This document shows positions 24,598-31,803 of a stretch of 44,065 bases of DNA, one piece after another. Made by a program: the position numbers and the translations under genes. Source of the DNA: Candidatus Saccharimonadota bacterium (GTDB lineage Bacteria; Patescibacteriota; Saccharimonadia; Saccharimonadales; Saccharimonadaceae); NCBI GenBank assembly GCA_017645955.1, contig JAGCNM010000025.1, positions 1 through 44,065 of the forward strand, in the 5' to 3' direction. The notes beneath the pieces were generated by a model. The model was not told where the DNA came from. It saw only the letters and a program-made list of their open reading frames with translations, and did no database searches. Numbering within the stretch: position 1 is the stretch's first letter; every line of letters starts with the position of its first letter.

Positions 24598-25512
24598 TTA
24601 ATAGCAATTAGTATATGTATAATTACCGACTGAATTAGTAGTACAGTATAAGTAATTACTACCACCATTATTAATTGTTGAATTCTTAGCCGATTCAATA
24701 TAAGAATCTGTTTCGCTCTTTTTTATCCTAAGTTCACTAATATTGGATTCGTATTGTCCGCTCCCATATTTTTCATAACAATTTATTTCTTCTTGATATC
24801 CATTACTTAAACGTGTTAGTAAGGCAATAGTTGTCGTCATATCATTTTCTGCTCTCTGGAGCTCTTCGTCAGAAATAGTACTATTGTTCTGCGCATTTCT
24901 AACACAAGTCGACAAATCGGATTCCTGCTTATAAGTCTCGGCTTCTTTTTTATAAGATTCTAATTCATCAACTTTTTCTTGATAGTCCTTTACTTGATAC
25001 CTATTGTAGCAAGATAACGCCATATCATATTCTTCAATCCTTAGTTCAACTTGAGGACGATTACCAATTGTTATATCAAGTGTCGTGATAGGAGGTTTAA
25101 AAATTGAACGTTTAATTGAGTCGATCTCCCCTAATTGAAATCCACTATTAGAATATATCTTTTTGTATCCATCGTATAGGCAACTATTAAGTTTATTATC
25201 TAGCTCCGCCATATGTTTTGCTTCAATTATTTTAGGGACAATAATAATAGCAGCAATAATTAAGCCTATTACAGCCAAAACTACAGCGCCAATAATTATG
25301 TATGCTTTTGTCTTGAAAGGTTTTTTGTTTTCAGTTTTTATCTTGCCATTAACTAAATAGTAATTCTTTTCTCCCTTTTCTTCTTCAATAAGTATAATAT
25401 CGCCAACTTTACATTTGAAATCAATTTTGTCCGCTGATATAGTGATGACCTTGTCATCTTTAGTTATTGTTTTAACAGTATCGCCGTCTGTCTTAATCAC
25501 TTCAACGCGCAT
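24598..25512 (-). CDS. Membrane protein with cytoplasmic beta domain and outer helical region
   Basis: 304 residues from ATG 25512, chosen because AAGGAG lies 6 bases upstream; an earlier in-frame ATG at 25542 has no SD. Residues 1-60 look beta-rich and soluble (VEVIKTDGDTVKTI). A transmembrane helix spans about 68-93. The outer part has Cys spaced along charged helices (EKVDELESYKKEAETYKQ), suggesting a coiled coil, and ends Cys- and Tyr-rich. No family recognised. It is the last gene before the tRNA end of the element and converges on the HNH gene. Confidence 0.78.
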   Translation of the reverse strand: MRVEVIKTDGDTVKTITKDDKVITISADKIDFKCKVGDIILIEEEKGEKNYYLVNGKIKTENKKPFKTKAYIIIGAVVLAVIGLIIAAIIIVPKIIEAKHMAELDNKLNSCLYDGYKKIYSNSGFQLGEIDSIKRSIFKPPITTLDITIGNRPQVELRIEEYDMALSCYNRYQVKDYQEKVDELESYKKEAETYKQESDLSTCVRNAQNNSTISDEELQRAENDMTTTIALLTRLSNGYQEEINCYEKYGSGQYESNISELRIKKSETDSYIESAKNSTINNGGSNYLYCTTNSVGNYTYTNCY

Positions 25513-25682
25513 CATATTCTCCTTAATACCATTATAAATCATTTATGGCTTTTTTTATAAATAATACACTTATGCTTGAACCTCATGTGTCATATGAGAT
25601 AATACGATTGGCGGTGCGCAGGTTTAGAAAATGCAGAGTCATAAAAGAGACCTTGCCACATATAAACAAATACTCTATAAAG

Positions 25683-25716
25683 ACAAAAATGAGGTTTCTT
25701 TCAGATGGAAGAAACC
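25683..25716 (-). terminator. Terminator downstream of tRNA-Leu
   Basis: Read on the minus strand, an 8-bp perfect stem (25716-25709 with 25700-25693) is followed by TCATTTTTGTCTTT. It would end the tRNA-Leu transcript and appears to be brought by the element, replacing the one at 18722-18745. The interval 25513-25761 otherwise holds only short shadow frames. Confidence 0.7.
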
Positions 25717-25761
25717 CCTCGAATACATTCTTGATAGCACTAAAACCAACAAAACTAGCTT

Positions 25762-25783
25762 TGGTGCGCCTGACTAGACTCGA
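25762..25783 (-). repeat. Proximal att repeat within tRNA-Leu
   Basis: 22 bases identical to 18760-18781; forms the CCA, acceptor 3' strand and part of the T arm of the intact tRNA gene. Confidence 0.9.
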
Positions 25784-25852
25784 ACTAGCACAGCCGTGAA
25801 TCTGGCCACTACCACCTCAAGGTAGCGTGTCTACCAATTCCACCACAGGCGC
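25762..25852 (-). tRNA. tRNA-Leu (anticodon GAG)
   Basis: 91 bases including an encoded CCA. The acceptor stem GCGCCTG pairs with CAGGCGC. The anticodon arm is CTACC-TTGAGGT-GGTAG, giving anticodon GAG, which reads CUC/CUU leucine codons. The long variable arm is typical of tRNA-Leu, and the T loop is TTCGAGT. Its 3' end is the integration site of the adjacent element; the duplicated 22 bases keep the tRNA intact. Confidence 0.95.
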
Positions 25853-25860
25853 ATGTTGAT

Positions 25861-25869
25861 ATTATACCA
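25861..25869 (-). promoter_or_regulatory. Promoter of tRNA-Leu
   Basis: TGGTATAAT on the minus strand, eight bases before the tRNA 5' end, so transcription would begin one or two bases ahead of the mature end. Confidence 0.65.
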
Positions 25870-25923
25870 TAATTTTTTGTTTTAATACAATTAAAACTTT
25901 TTTTAGAATTAACGGTTATCCTA

Positions 25924-25932
25924 TGTTATAAT
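25924..25932 (+). promoter_or_regulatory. Extended -10 promoter of the DUF916-like gene
   Basis: TGTTATAAT at 25924-25932, with a leader of about 16 bases containing AAAGGAGAGG before ATG 25955. Confidence 0.65.
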
Positions 25933-25954
25933 TGAGTAAATAAAGGAGAGGTAA

Positions 25955-26941
25955 ATGAAGAATAGGATTTCCAAACTATTATGTATTGTGGCTCTACTAG
26001 TAGCAGTCTTTGGATTAGGTATTAATATAGCGAATACTTACGCGGAGGGAGAAGAGGAAAAAGCTGAAACGACTGGGGGAACCAGTATCAGTTTAACGCC
26101 GGTGAGTAAGATTCTCCAAATCGCTTCAGATAAAGTATATGATGAATCATTTGAGGTTACTAATGACGGAGATGCGGCGATTAAAGTAGAAGTGTATGCA
26201 GCGCCATATTCATATGTTTATTCCGACGAGGAAGATTTATATAAATTAGGCTTTACAAATGAAAATAATTATACCCAGATTACGCGTTGGATTAGTTTTA
26301 AAGATAGTAATGGAAATTATGTAGAAAGACCGACTTTTTCGATTGAGCCACATAAATCCTTAAAAATCGATTTTAAGATTTCTACTCCTAGCAATATCCC
26401 GAACGGTGGACAATACGCAGTCATCTTTGCTCATACCCTAAGCTCCACGGTTTCTGGAAGCGGAATTCGAACTGAAGCTAGCCCAGGCATGGTTGTTTAT
26501 GGACGTTCGTCTGAAGGGGAATCCATTGTTAGCTCTGAAATTTCCGATTTAAAGATTAATCAAGTTGATGGAAATATTGTCGCGAGTGCGAAAGTAAAAA
26601 ACACGGGCAATGTCGACTTTAACGCTCGCGGGGTTCTAAAAGTTGAGCCTATAATTGGCTTTAGTTCTTACGAGACTCCGGAGAACGGAGGACGACTTTC
26701 GGTTATTCCGGACGCGGAGTTGGTTTTAAGTAATGCTTGGGAAGAAACGCCTGGATTCGGTTTATTTAAAGCGAGTTTCGAGGTAAAAGTTGGAGAAAAA
26801 ACTGAGAAAATTGAGAAGATAATCATCCGAATGCCATTATTTGTGATGGTAATAATCATAATCCTATTGACAATTTTAATCATATGGATTATAATAACTG
26901 TCAGGAAGCGTAAAGAACGTCGTTCTAGATTGGCTGTCTAG
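25955..26941 (+). CDS. DUF916-like surface protein with C-terminal membrane anchor
   Basis: 328 residues. A signal peptide (about 1-30, ending NTYAEG) leads to an Ig-like beta domain resembling DUF916/WxL-interacting proteins: SISLTPVSKILQIASD, the FEVTNDGDAAIKVEVY block, and SIEPHKSLKIDFKISTP-GGQYAVIFA. A second beta domain follows, with VKNTGNVDFNARGVLKV. One transmembrane helix (about 291-313) and a basic tail end the protein. In Gram-positive bacteria such proteins sit at the cell surface and bind WxL partners or peptidoglycan. Followed after 73 bases by another anchored surface protein, probably in the same transcript. Confidence 0.85.
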   Translation: MKNRISKLLCIVALLVAVFGLGINIANTYAEGEEEKAETTGGTSISLTPVSKILQIASDKVYDESFEVTNDGDAAIKVEVYAAPYSYVYSDEEDLYKLGFTNENNYTQITRWISFKDSNGNYVERPTFSIEPHKSLKIDFKISTPSNIPNGGQYAVIFAHTLSSTVSGSGIRTEASPGMVVYGRSSEGESIVSSEISDLKINQVDGNIVASAKVKNTGNVDFNARGVLKVEPIIGFSSYETPENGGRLSVIPDAELVLSNAWEETPGFGLFKASFEVKVGEKTEKIEKIIIRMPLFVMVIIIILLTILIIWIIITVRKRKERRSRLAV

Positions 26942-26948
26942 TCCGACT

Positions 26949-26965
26949 ACCCATTGCGAGTGGGT
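26949..26965 (+). terminator. Weak hairpin between two surface-protein genes
   Basis: ACCCAT pairs with GTGGGT around a 5-base loop and is followed by CTTTA. Short and poor in T, so at most an attenuator or partial terminator. Confidence 0.35.
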
Positions 26966-27014
26966 CTTTACAAAACCAAAATAAAAATTTTAATACAAAA
27001 AGAGAGTGTAGAGT

Positions 27015-27902
27015 ATGAAAAAAACACAGAAAAAAGTGCTCGGCTTTCTCGGGTTGGCTCTAGTTGCAACGATGACGATTTTTGCAGCTGTTTTGCCGAA
27101 TCCGGAGGCTTTAGCAGCATCAAGCGTAACAGACACCATCGTGGTGCGGGTCTTGGCTGGCTCGCCAGATGTTAATATTGACAAACCATCGAGCGGTTCG
27201 GCTTTTGTTACCCCGACACAGACGATTAATTTTGATTATTCAAAAGCAGATGACGTTCTTGTCACAATGGAAAAAGAAATGCCTTCCGGTAGTCCACAAG
27301 TATATACCTTATATGAGGGACATCCAAGTCAGGCGCCAGGTAGCGATTCGGTAGCACTTGATCTTTCGAACCCGTTATACGGATATGGCGACTATACAGT
27401 TCATATTAGAGGAACGTCAAATGGAGGTTTAGTTGATGAAGATACAGTGAGGTTTTCGTATTTGCCGGTTACTGCAACGGTTGAGGAAGATGACACGGGC
27501 AAAGTTGAAGCAGTCTTAAGTTATGACGATAACAATGAGGATTTGGATCATTTTGTAATTAACGTTTACGATCAGGATGGAAATTTAGTCACAGCTTTGT
27601 CACCAATTGTAGTTGATAGGCCAACAAAGAGAGTTGAAATACCTTTCGCTGATAAGAAAATACCAGCAGGGAAATACACGGTTTCGGTTGCAGCATATAA
27701 CACGAGTGATGAACTAATTTATAAGTCATATGATTTTGTCTTTGTTTACGACCCAGTTGGAGTACCTAATACTGGTAGTCTCTTTAGGTCATTAAACATT
27801 TCTCAAGCGGATTACTTAATAACAGGGTTAATTGTCTTCTTTACGGTTGGGATCGCAGGTCTAATTGTATTAACTAAGGAAAAGAGAACTGGAAGAAAGT
27901 AA
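27015..27902 (+). CDS. Secreted surface protein with sortase-like VPNTG motif
   Basis: 295 residues. A signal peptide (about 1-34, ending ALAAS) is followed by beta-rich Ig-like domains. Near the C-terminus comes VPNTG (about 251-255), then a transmembrane helix (about 269-288) and a basic tail (KEKRTGRK), the layout of LPxTG proteins anchored by sortase. The distance from the motif to the helix is longer than usual, so membrane anchoring alone is possible. The partner may be the DUF916-like protein just upstream. A purine-rich AGAGAG site precedes the ATG, and a strong terminator follows. Confidence 0.85.
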   Translation: MKKTQKKVLGFLGLALVATMTIFAAVLPNPEALAASSVTDTIVVRVLAGSPDVNIDKPSSGSAFVTPTQTINFDYSKADDVLVTMEKEMPSGSPQVYTLYEGHPSQAPGSDSVALDLSNPLYGYGDYTVHIRGTSNGGLVDEDTVRFSYLPVTATVEEDDTGKVEAVLSYDDNNEDLDHFVINVYDQDGNLVTALSPIVVDRPTKRVEIPFADKKIPAGKYTVSVAAYNTSDELIYKSYDFVFVYDPVGVPNTGSLFRSLNISQADYLITGLIVFFTVGIAGLIVLTKEKRTGRK

Positions 27903-27921
27903 ATAGAATTCATACTCTACA

Positions 27922-27950
27922 AAAATGAGCGCTTCAATAGCGCTCATTTT
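27922..27950. terminator. Bidirectional terminator
   Basis: A perfect 12-bp stem (27922-27933 with 27939-27950) with a 5-base loop ends in T on both strands. It serves the surface-protein gene on the plus strand and the L31 gene on the minus strand. Confidence 0.88.
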
Positions 27951-27963
27951 GAATAGACTATAA

Positions 27964-28293
27964 CTATTTTTTCGCTTCTTCGCGTTTTTTAGCTTCTTTG
28001 GCAGCTTTTTTCGCTTTATTCTCAAGAGCAACTTTAAGCTTCTTGGCTTTTTCGGCGCGAGCCTTAAAGCGATCAACGCGACCTTCGGTATCGATAATCT
28101 TTTCTTCGCCAGTGAAGAATGGGTGACTCTTAGAGGAAATTTGGACCTTTACTAAAGGATATTCATTTCCGTCTTCCCATTTGATAGTTTCTTCACTTTT
28201 AGCAGTTGACTTCGTTAAGAACGAAAAACCAGCAGCTTCGTCAGAAAAAACGATATAGCGATAATCTTTAGGATGTAATTCTTTTTTACTCAT
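27964..28293 (-). CDS. rpmE2: 50S ribosomal protein L31 type B
   Basis: 109 residues. Type B L31 is shown by [33 protein letters not shown] and the GRVDRF block. The zinc-binding Cys residues of type A are absent. The protein is about 25 residues longer than usual, with a very basic Lys/Ala-rich helical tail. L31 bridges the two ribosomal subunits; zinc-independent forms work when zinc is scarce. TGATATAAT (28312-28304) lies 10 bases before the ATG, so the leader is about 4 bases and no SD fits. Confidence 0.93.
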   Translation of the reverse strand: MSKKELHPKDYRYIVFSDEAAGFSFLTKSTAKSEETIKWEDGNEYPLVKVQISSKSHPFFTGEEKIIDTEGRVDRFKARAEKAKKLKVALENKAKKAAKEAKKREEAKK

Positions 28294-28303
28294 AATTAGC
28301 GCT

Positions 28304-28312
28304 ATTATATCA
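28304..28312 (-). promoter_or_regulatory. Extended -10 promoter of rpmE2
   Basis: TGATATAAT on the minus strand, ten bases from the ATG. The predicted leader is at most four bases. Confidence 0.6.
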
Positions 28313-28320
28313 GAGATTAA

Positions 28321-28360
28321 TAAAAAAGTAAAGAAAAAGACGGGAGCAAGTCCCGTCTTT
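28321..28360 (-). terminator. Terminator of the ClpP-like gene
   Basis: A perfect 10-bp stem (28336-28345 with 28351-28360), five-base loop, then on the minus strand a T-rich tract. Confidence 0.88.
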
Positions 28361-28364
28361 AGGG

Positions 28365-29006
28365 TTATAAGATGGCATCAATGTCGGTTACAATTTCGTC
28401 AATAAATCCACGGTCGAGCGCGTCTTCGGGAAGAAGATAGTATTCCACCCTCGCTAGGGCATCATATTCAGGGCCTTTCATGTTGCTATGCGCGAGAACA
28501 TGGGCTTTAACGACTTCGTTCTCGAAGCGTTCCTCGAACTTGACACGGTCCTGAACCTTGTTGGTTGAGCCGAAAGCGCCAGAAGAGCCGTCGTGAAGAA
28601 GAAACGTTGCATGCGGGAAGGAAAACCTTTTGTGCCCGGCTATGCCGATGAGAAACGACATTGAGCTCCACTGACCGACGTTAATGGTGTAGACCGGAGT
28701 TTTCGAAAGAATAATAGCGTCCACAAGTGCAAAGCCCTCGTTCTGGTCTCCGCCGGGAGAATTGATATAGAGCCTAATCGGCTCACGCGATTCGATATCC
28801 TTGCCTTGGTCAGCGCGGTTGTAATCGAAAATACATTCGACAAGTTCTCCGGTTTTCGATGAGCAGGCGATAAAGCCTTCTTCAGCGTCAACGTCGGTGA
28901 TTTCCCCGTAAAGATATAGTCTTCTTTTTCCAATGTCGTGTACCCTTCGCTTCTCCGAGATTGTGCAGGTTACCTTCACTTCGTTTTCTTTAATTTCGAA
29001 CGGCAT
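28365..29006 (-). CDS. ClpP-like serine protease
   Basis: 213 residues from ATG 29006, chosen over an in-frame GTG at 29015 that lies within the SD (AAGGAGGT). The ClpP/crotonase fold is visible: [20 protein letters not shown], then [15 protein letters not shown] with the nucleophilic Ser, LLHDGSS with the catalytic His, and a C-terminal [15 protein letters not shown]. The usual ASMG reads SSMS and MxHQP reads LLHDG, so it is a divergent ClpP. An insertion of about 20 residues near 35-60 replaces the usual N-terminal axial loop. ClpP degrades proteins with a Clp ATPase; no ATPase is nearby. It stands alone with its own terminator. Confidence 0.87.
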   Translation of the reverse strand: MPFEIKENEVKVTCTISEKRRVHDIGKRRLYLYGEITDVDAEEGFIACSSKTGELVECIFDYNRADQGKDIESREPIRLYINSPGGDQNEGFALVDAIILSKTPVYTINVGQWSSMSFLIGIAGHKRFSFPHATFLLHDGSSGAFGSTNKVQDRVKFEERFENEVVKAHVLAHSNMKGPEYDALARVEYYLLPEDALDRGFIDEIVTDIDAIL

Positions 29007-29083
29007 CCTTGCCACCTCCTTATTAAGTTACTGTATCTATGTTAAGCATATAGAGATACGCAGTTAGTATTTTACCAAATATC

Positions 29084-29112
29084 TTGATTTTTTCAAGCAT
29101 GTGTGGTATAAT
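29084..29112 (+). promoter_or_regulatory. Full promoter of rpsB-tsf
   Basis: TTGATT (29084-29089), a 17-base spacer, and TATAAT (29107-29112) preceded by TGG. Predicted start near 29119 gives a leader of about 78 bases. Confidence 0.85.
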
Positions 29113-29140
29113 TAGGATGTATACTAATTTTAATGAAACA

Positions 29141-29192
29141 GTTCTTGGGAGATTTCCTTGTTGAAGGTCCAAGAACAAAGGGAAAGGAAATC
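29141..29192 (+). promoter_or_regulatory. rpsB leader pseudoknot covering the SD
   Basis: Stem 1: 29141-29148 pairs with 29169-29176 (GTTCTTGG/CCAAGAAC, 8 bp). Stem 2: 29151-29159, inside the stem 1 loop, pairs with 29184-29192 (GATTTCCTT/AAGGAAATC, 9 bp). Together they make an H-type pseudoknot with connecting loops of 2, 9 and 7 bases. Stem 2 buries the AAAGGAAA SD of rpsB. S2 is known to repress its own operon through the rpsB leader in E. coli, so feedback by S2 is likely here too (inference). Confidence 0.7.
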
Positions 29193-29196
29193 ATAT

Positions 29197-29883
29197 ATGG
29201 CAGTGAATGTCGATATGAAGGCTTTACTAGAAGCTGGGGCTCATTTTGGGCACAAAACTAGTAGATGGCACCCAAAGATGGCGCCTTATATTCATAGCAA
29301 ACGTCAAGAGACGCATATTATCAACCTCGAGAAGACCGTTGACGGTTTAGAGAAGGCTTTGCCAAAACTAACAGAGGTTGCAAAAAGCGGGAAGAAAATC
29401 CTCTTTGTCGGAACTAAAAAACAAATGAAAGAAACCGTCAAAGAAGCAGCTGAATCAGTCAACATGCCTTATGTCACAGTACGTTGGGTTGGTGGCACTT
29501 TGACAAATGTTGAAACGGTTAACCGTCAGATTAAGAAACTTAAGGACTTAGAGCGCCGAATGGCGTCTGGCGAACTCGAGAACCGCTATTCTAAGCTTGA
29601 GGTTCAGAGATTCCAAGAGGAAATTGATCTTTTGAACGAACGCTATGGCGGCATTAAGGAAATGAGCGAACAGCCAGCAATGATTATTGTGGTTGACGCA
29701 AATGAAGATAAGAATGCAATCAAGGAAGCTAATACTTTAAAGATTCCAGTCGTAGCATTGACCGATACAAATGTCGATCCAACAAATATTGATTATGTAA
29801 TTCCATGTAACGATGATTCAATCAAGGCAACCAAGCTTGTTTTGGATTACTTTGTCGAAGCAATCAAAGAAGGTAAAAAATAA
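29197..29883 (+). CDS. rpsB: 30S ribosomal protein S2
   Basis: 228 residues from ATG 29197 (MAVNVDMKALLEAGAHFGHK). An upstream in-frame start at 29158 lies in the structured leader and is rejected. S2 motifs: HFGHKTSRWHPKMAPYI, VDGLEKALP, VGTKKQMKE, RWVGGTLTN, and the C-terminal IPVVALTDTNVDPTNIDYVI. S2 joins the 30S late and is needed for S1 binding and initiation. It heads an operon with tsf 12 bases downstream. Confidence 0.97.
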   Translation: MAVNVDMKALLEAGAHFGHKTSRWHPKMAPYIHSKRQETHIINLEKTVDGLEKALPKLTEVAKSGKKILFVGTKKQMKETVKEAAESVNMPYVTVRWVGGTLTNVETVNRQIKKLKDLERRMASGELENRYSKLEVQRFQEEIDLLNERYGGIKEMSEQPAMIIVVDANEDKNAIKEANTLKIPVVALTDTNVDPTNIDYVIPCNDDSIKATKLVLDYFVEAIKEGKK

Positions 29884-29895
29884 TTAGGAGGCATT

Positions 29896-30492
29896 ATGGC
29901 AGATAAGAAAATTTCAATCGAAGATATTAAGAAATTAAAAGAGCTCTCTGGCGCTGGTTTAACCGATGCTAAACAAGCTTTAGTTGAAGCGAAAGGCGAT
30001 TTCGATAAAGCTCTTGAGGCGATGCGAAAGAAAGGCTTAACTAAGGCCGAGAAGCGCGGAGACCGCGAAACTCGCGAAGGTTTGGTTGAGGCTTATATTC
30101 ATGACGGCCGACTCGGCGCTATCGTCGAAGTTAACTGTGAAACTTCGTTCGTCGCGAAGACTGACGAGTTTAAAACTTTGGCCCACCAAATTGCTATGCA
30201 AGTTGCTTCGATGAACCCGCTTTATGTTTCCGAAGACGATATTCCAGAAGATGTACGAAAAGCTAAGATTAAAGAATTAGAAGCGAATTTCAAGGGCCCA
30301 GAAAACATGAAAGAGAAGATTCTTGAAGGCCAAATGAAGAAATCGTTCTCCGACAAGGTTCTTATGAACCAACCTTACATTCTAGATGACACTAAAACAG
30401 TTGAACAATTCGTCAAAGAGGCGATTGCAAAAACTGGTGAAAACATTACCATTCGTCAGTTTAAGCGCATTGAACTTGGTGTAACAGAATAA
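29896..30492 (+). CDS. tsf: Elongation factor Ts
   Basis: 198 residues, the short EF-Ts form. EF-Ts exchanges GDP for GTP on EF-Tu. Visible: the N-terminal UBA-like LKELSGAGLTDAKQALVEA, the AMRKKGL linker, VEVNCETSFVAKTDEF with the TDFVA-like core contact, and a C-terminal NITIRQFKRIELG. The SD is AGGAGG. A terminator follows at 30499-30532. The pyrH gene often found after tsf is missing. Confidence 0.97.
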   Translation: MADKKISIEDIKKLKELSGAGLTDAKQALVEAKGDFDKALEAMRKKGLTKAEKRGDRETREGLVEAYIHDGRLGAIVEVNCETSFVAKTDEFKTLAHQIAMQVASMNPLYVSEDDIPEDVRKAKIKELEANFKGPENMKEKILEGQMKKSFSDKVLMNQPYILDDTKTVEQFVKEAIAKTGENITIRQFKRIELGVTE

Positions 30493-30498
30493 AATAAC

Positions 30499-30532
30499 AA
30501 AAAAATACCTTTGTTCTCAAGGGTATTTTTTT
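30499..30532 (+). terminator. Terminator of rpsB-tsf
   Basis: AAAAAATACC pairs with GGTATTTTTT around a T/C-rich loop, with a seven-T tail. Confidence 0.88.
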
Positions 30533-30542
30533 GTTGTTTGCA

Positions 30543-30551
30543 TGTTATAAT
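30543..30551 (+). promoter_or_regulatory. Extended -10 promoter of frr-uppS
   Basis: TGTTATAAT just after the tsf terminator; the leader of about 17 bases holds AAGGAG before ATG 30575. Confidence 0.7.
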
Positions 30552-30574
30552 AAGATTATAAACAAGGAGTTAGA

Positions 30575-31120
30575 ATGTTCGATACAAAAGATGACAAGAA
30601 AAAGATGGAGAGTGTGGTTGAACGATTTAATAGCGAGATGAAGAAGGTAAGAACCGGGCGAGCACATCCAGATATGTTAGCGGGAATTAAGGTTGAGGCT
30701 TACGGTCAGTTCATGCCACTTAATCAAGTCGCAAACGTGACCGCGTCTGATGCAACTTTGCTCGTCGTAACACCATTCGATCCGACAAATATTAAATCAA
30801 TTTCCGAGGCAATTCGAGGCGATCAATCTCTAGGTCTTAACCCGGCGGATGATGGGCGGATTATTCGAGTTCCGATTCCGGCTCTAACCGAAGAACGACG
30901 AAAAGAAATCGTTAAAACTGCATCAGCAAAAGTCGAGGAGGCCAAAGTTGCGCTAAGAAACATTCGTGAAGATGCTAGAAAAGCTGTGAAAATTGCGACT
31001 GAAATGAGCGAAGACGTGAAGAAGCGTGCCGAAAAAGAAATCGACGAGCTGACGAAAGAGTTTAGCGATAAAATTGATGCTGAGTTTAAAAACAAATCCG
31101 ACGAGATAATGAAGATATGA
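30575..31120 (+). CDS. frr: Ribosome recycling factor
   Basis: 181 residues. RRF splits post-termination ribosomes together with EF-G. Family blocks: VRTGRAHPDMLAGI, YGQFMPLNQVANV, VTPFDPTNIKSISEAI, GLNPADDGRIIRVPIP and LTEERRKEIVK, then a long C-terminal helix of domain I. SD AAGGAG. The TGA stop overlaps the uppS ATG (ATGA), so translation is coupled. Confidence 0.97.
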   Translation: MFDTKDDKKKMESVVERFNSEMKKVRTGRAHPDMLAGIKVEAYGQFMPLNQVANVTASDATLLVVTPFDPTNIKSISEAIRGDQSLGLNPADDGRIIRVPIPALTEERRKEIVKTASAKVEEAKVALRNIREDARKAVKIATEMSEDVKKRAEKEIDELTKEFSDKIDAEFKNKSDEIMKI

Positions 31121-31787
31121 GTTTAGTGCACTTAGGAATCATCGCGGACGGAAACCGACGATGGGCAAAAGAACATGGTTTGCCGAAAATCGAAGGACAT
31201 AAAAGAGGCTTAAAAACGATTGAAACGTTGGTTGCGGCCGCCGCAAGGGCAAAAATTCCGTTTATTACTTTTTACGTTTTTAGTACTGAAAATTGGGGAA
31301 GAGAAGAGTCAGAAGTTTCATATATCATGAAACTTGCTGAAACGAAGATTATGAAGATGGCGGAGAAATGGCCGAAAATAATGTTCGGCTTTTAATCCTC
31401 GGAACGCGCGGAAAAGTTAACCCAACTCTCACTTCGCTCGGCGAAAAAGCGGAAAAAATCACGGAAAAATGTACTGGAACGACCGTGTGCTTTTGTTTTA
31501 ATTACGGCGGAGAACAGGAAATCGCCGATGCGGCAAATATTGCTCTAGAGGCTGATGGCGAAATCACTCCGGAAACGATTAGAAAACATCTTTATCATCC
31601 GGATGTCCCTAATCTTGATATGGTGGTTAGGACTTCGGGGGAAGAACGTATTTCGGGATTCATGCTTTGGCGAGCGGCTTATGCCGAATTTTTATTCATG
31701 AAAAAGTATTTTCCAGATATGGAAGCTGAGGATATTAAATATATTCTGGATGAATACGAAAAACGTAACCGCCGTTTTGGAAAATAA
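31117..31787 (+). pseudogene. uppS: Undecaprenyl diphosphate synthase, split by a frameshift
   Basis: Two overlapping frames together make one UppS. Frame 1 (31117-31395) has IIADGNRRWAKEHGLP with the catalytic Asp, EGHKRG and FYVFSTENWGR. Frame 2 (31368-31787) continues with NVRLLILGTRGKVNP, CFNYGGEQEIADA, and RTSGEERISGFMLWRAAYAE, the substrate-binding end. The shift falls near the A4 tract at 31375-31378; one added A would restore a protein of normal length. UppS makes the lipid carrier for cell-wall synthesis and should be essential, so a sequencing error, programmed shift, or reinitiation at ATG 31368 are all possible. Coupled to frr through ATGA. Confidence 0.85.
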
Positions 31788-31796
31788 TGGTATAAT
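31788..31796 (+). promoter_or_regulatory. Extended -10 promoter of rseP, leaderless
   Basis: TGGTATAAT begins right after the uppS stop; the rseP ATG follows seven bases after the hexamer, with no SD. Confidence 0.7.
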
Positions 31797-31803
31797 TTAG
31801 CTT

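Larger units (their letters stand above)
18760..25783. mobile_element. Integrated element in tRNA-Leu (about 7 kb)
   Basis: A 22-base perfect direct repeat bounds the region: 18760-18781 and 25762-25783. The right copy is the 3' end of an intact tRNA-Leu; the left copy is a bare fragment. This is the usual footprint of site-specific integration at a tRNA 3' end. The interior is AT-richer than the flanks and holds two putative nucleases, a small phage-like protein and two membrane-anchored proteins. No tyrosine or serine recombinase is recognisable, so it may be decayed, or a satellite moved by an enzyme encoded elsewhere. Confidence 0.8.

Noticed and set aside
25545-25799. 84-residue open frame
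   Set aside because: It overlaps the tRNA-Leu gene, has no SD, and its composition is not protein-like. It crosses the terminator and att repeat.
31368-31787. A separate gene starting at ATG 31368
   Set aside because: Its sequence is only the C-terminal half of UppS and has no SD; treated as part of the frameshifted uppS.
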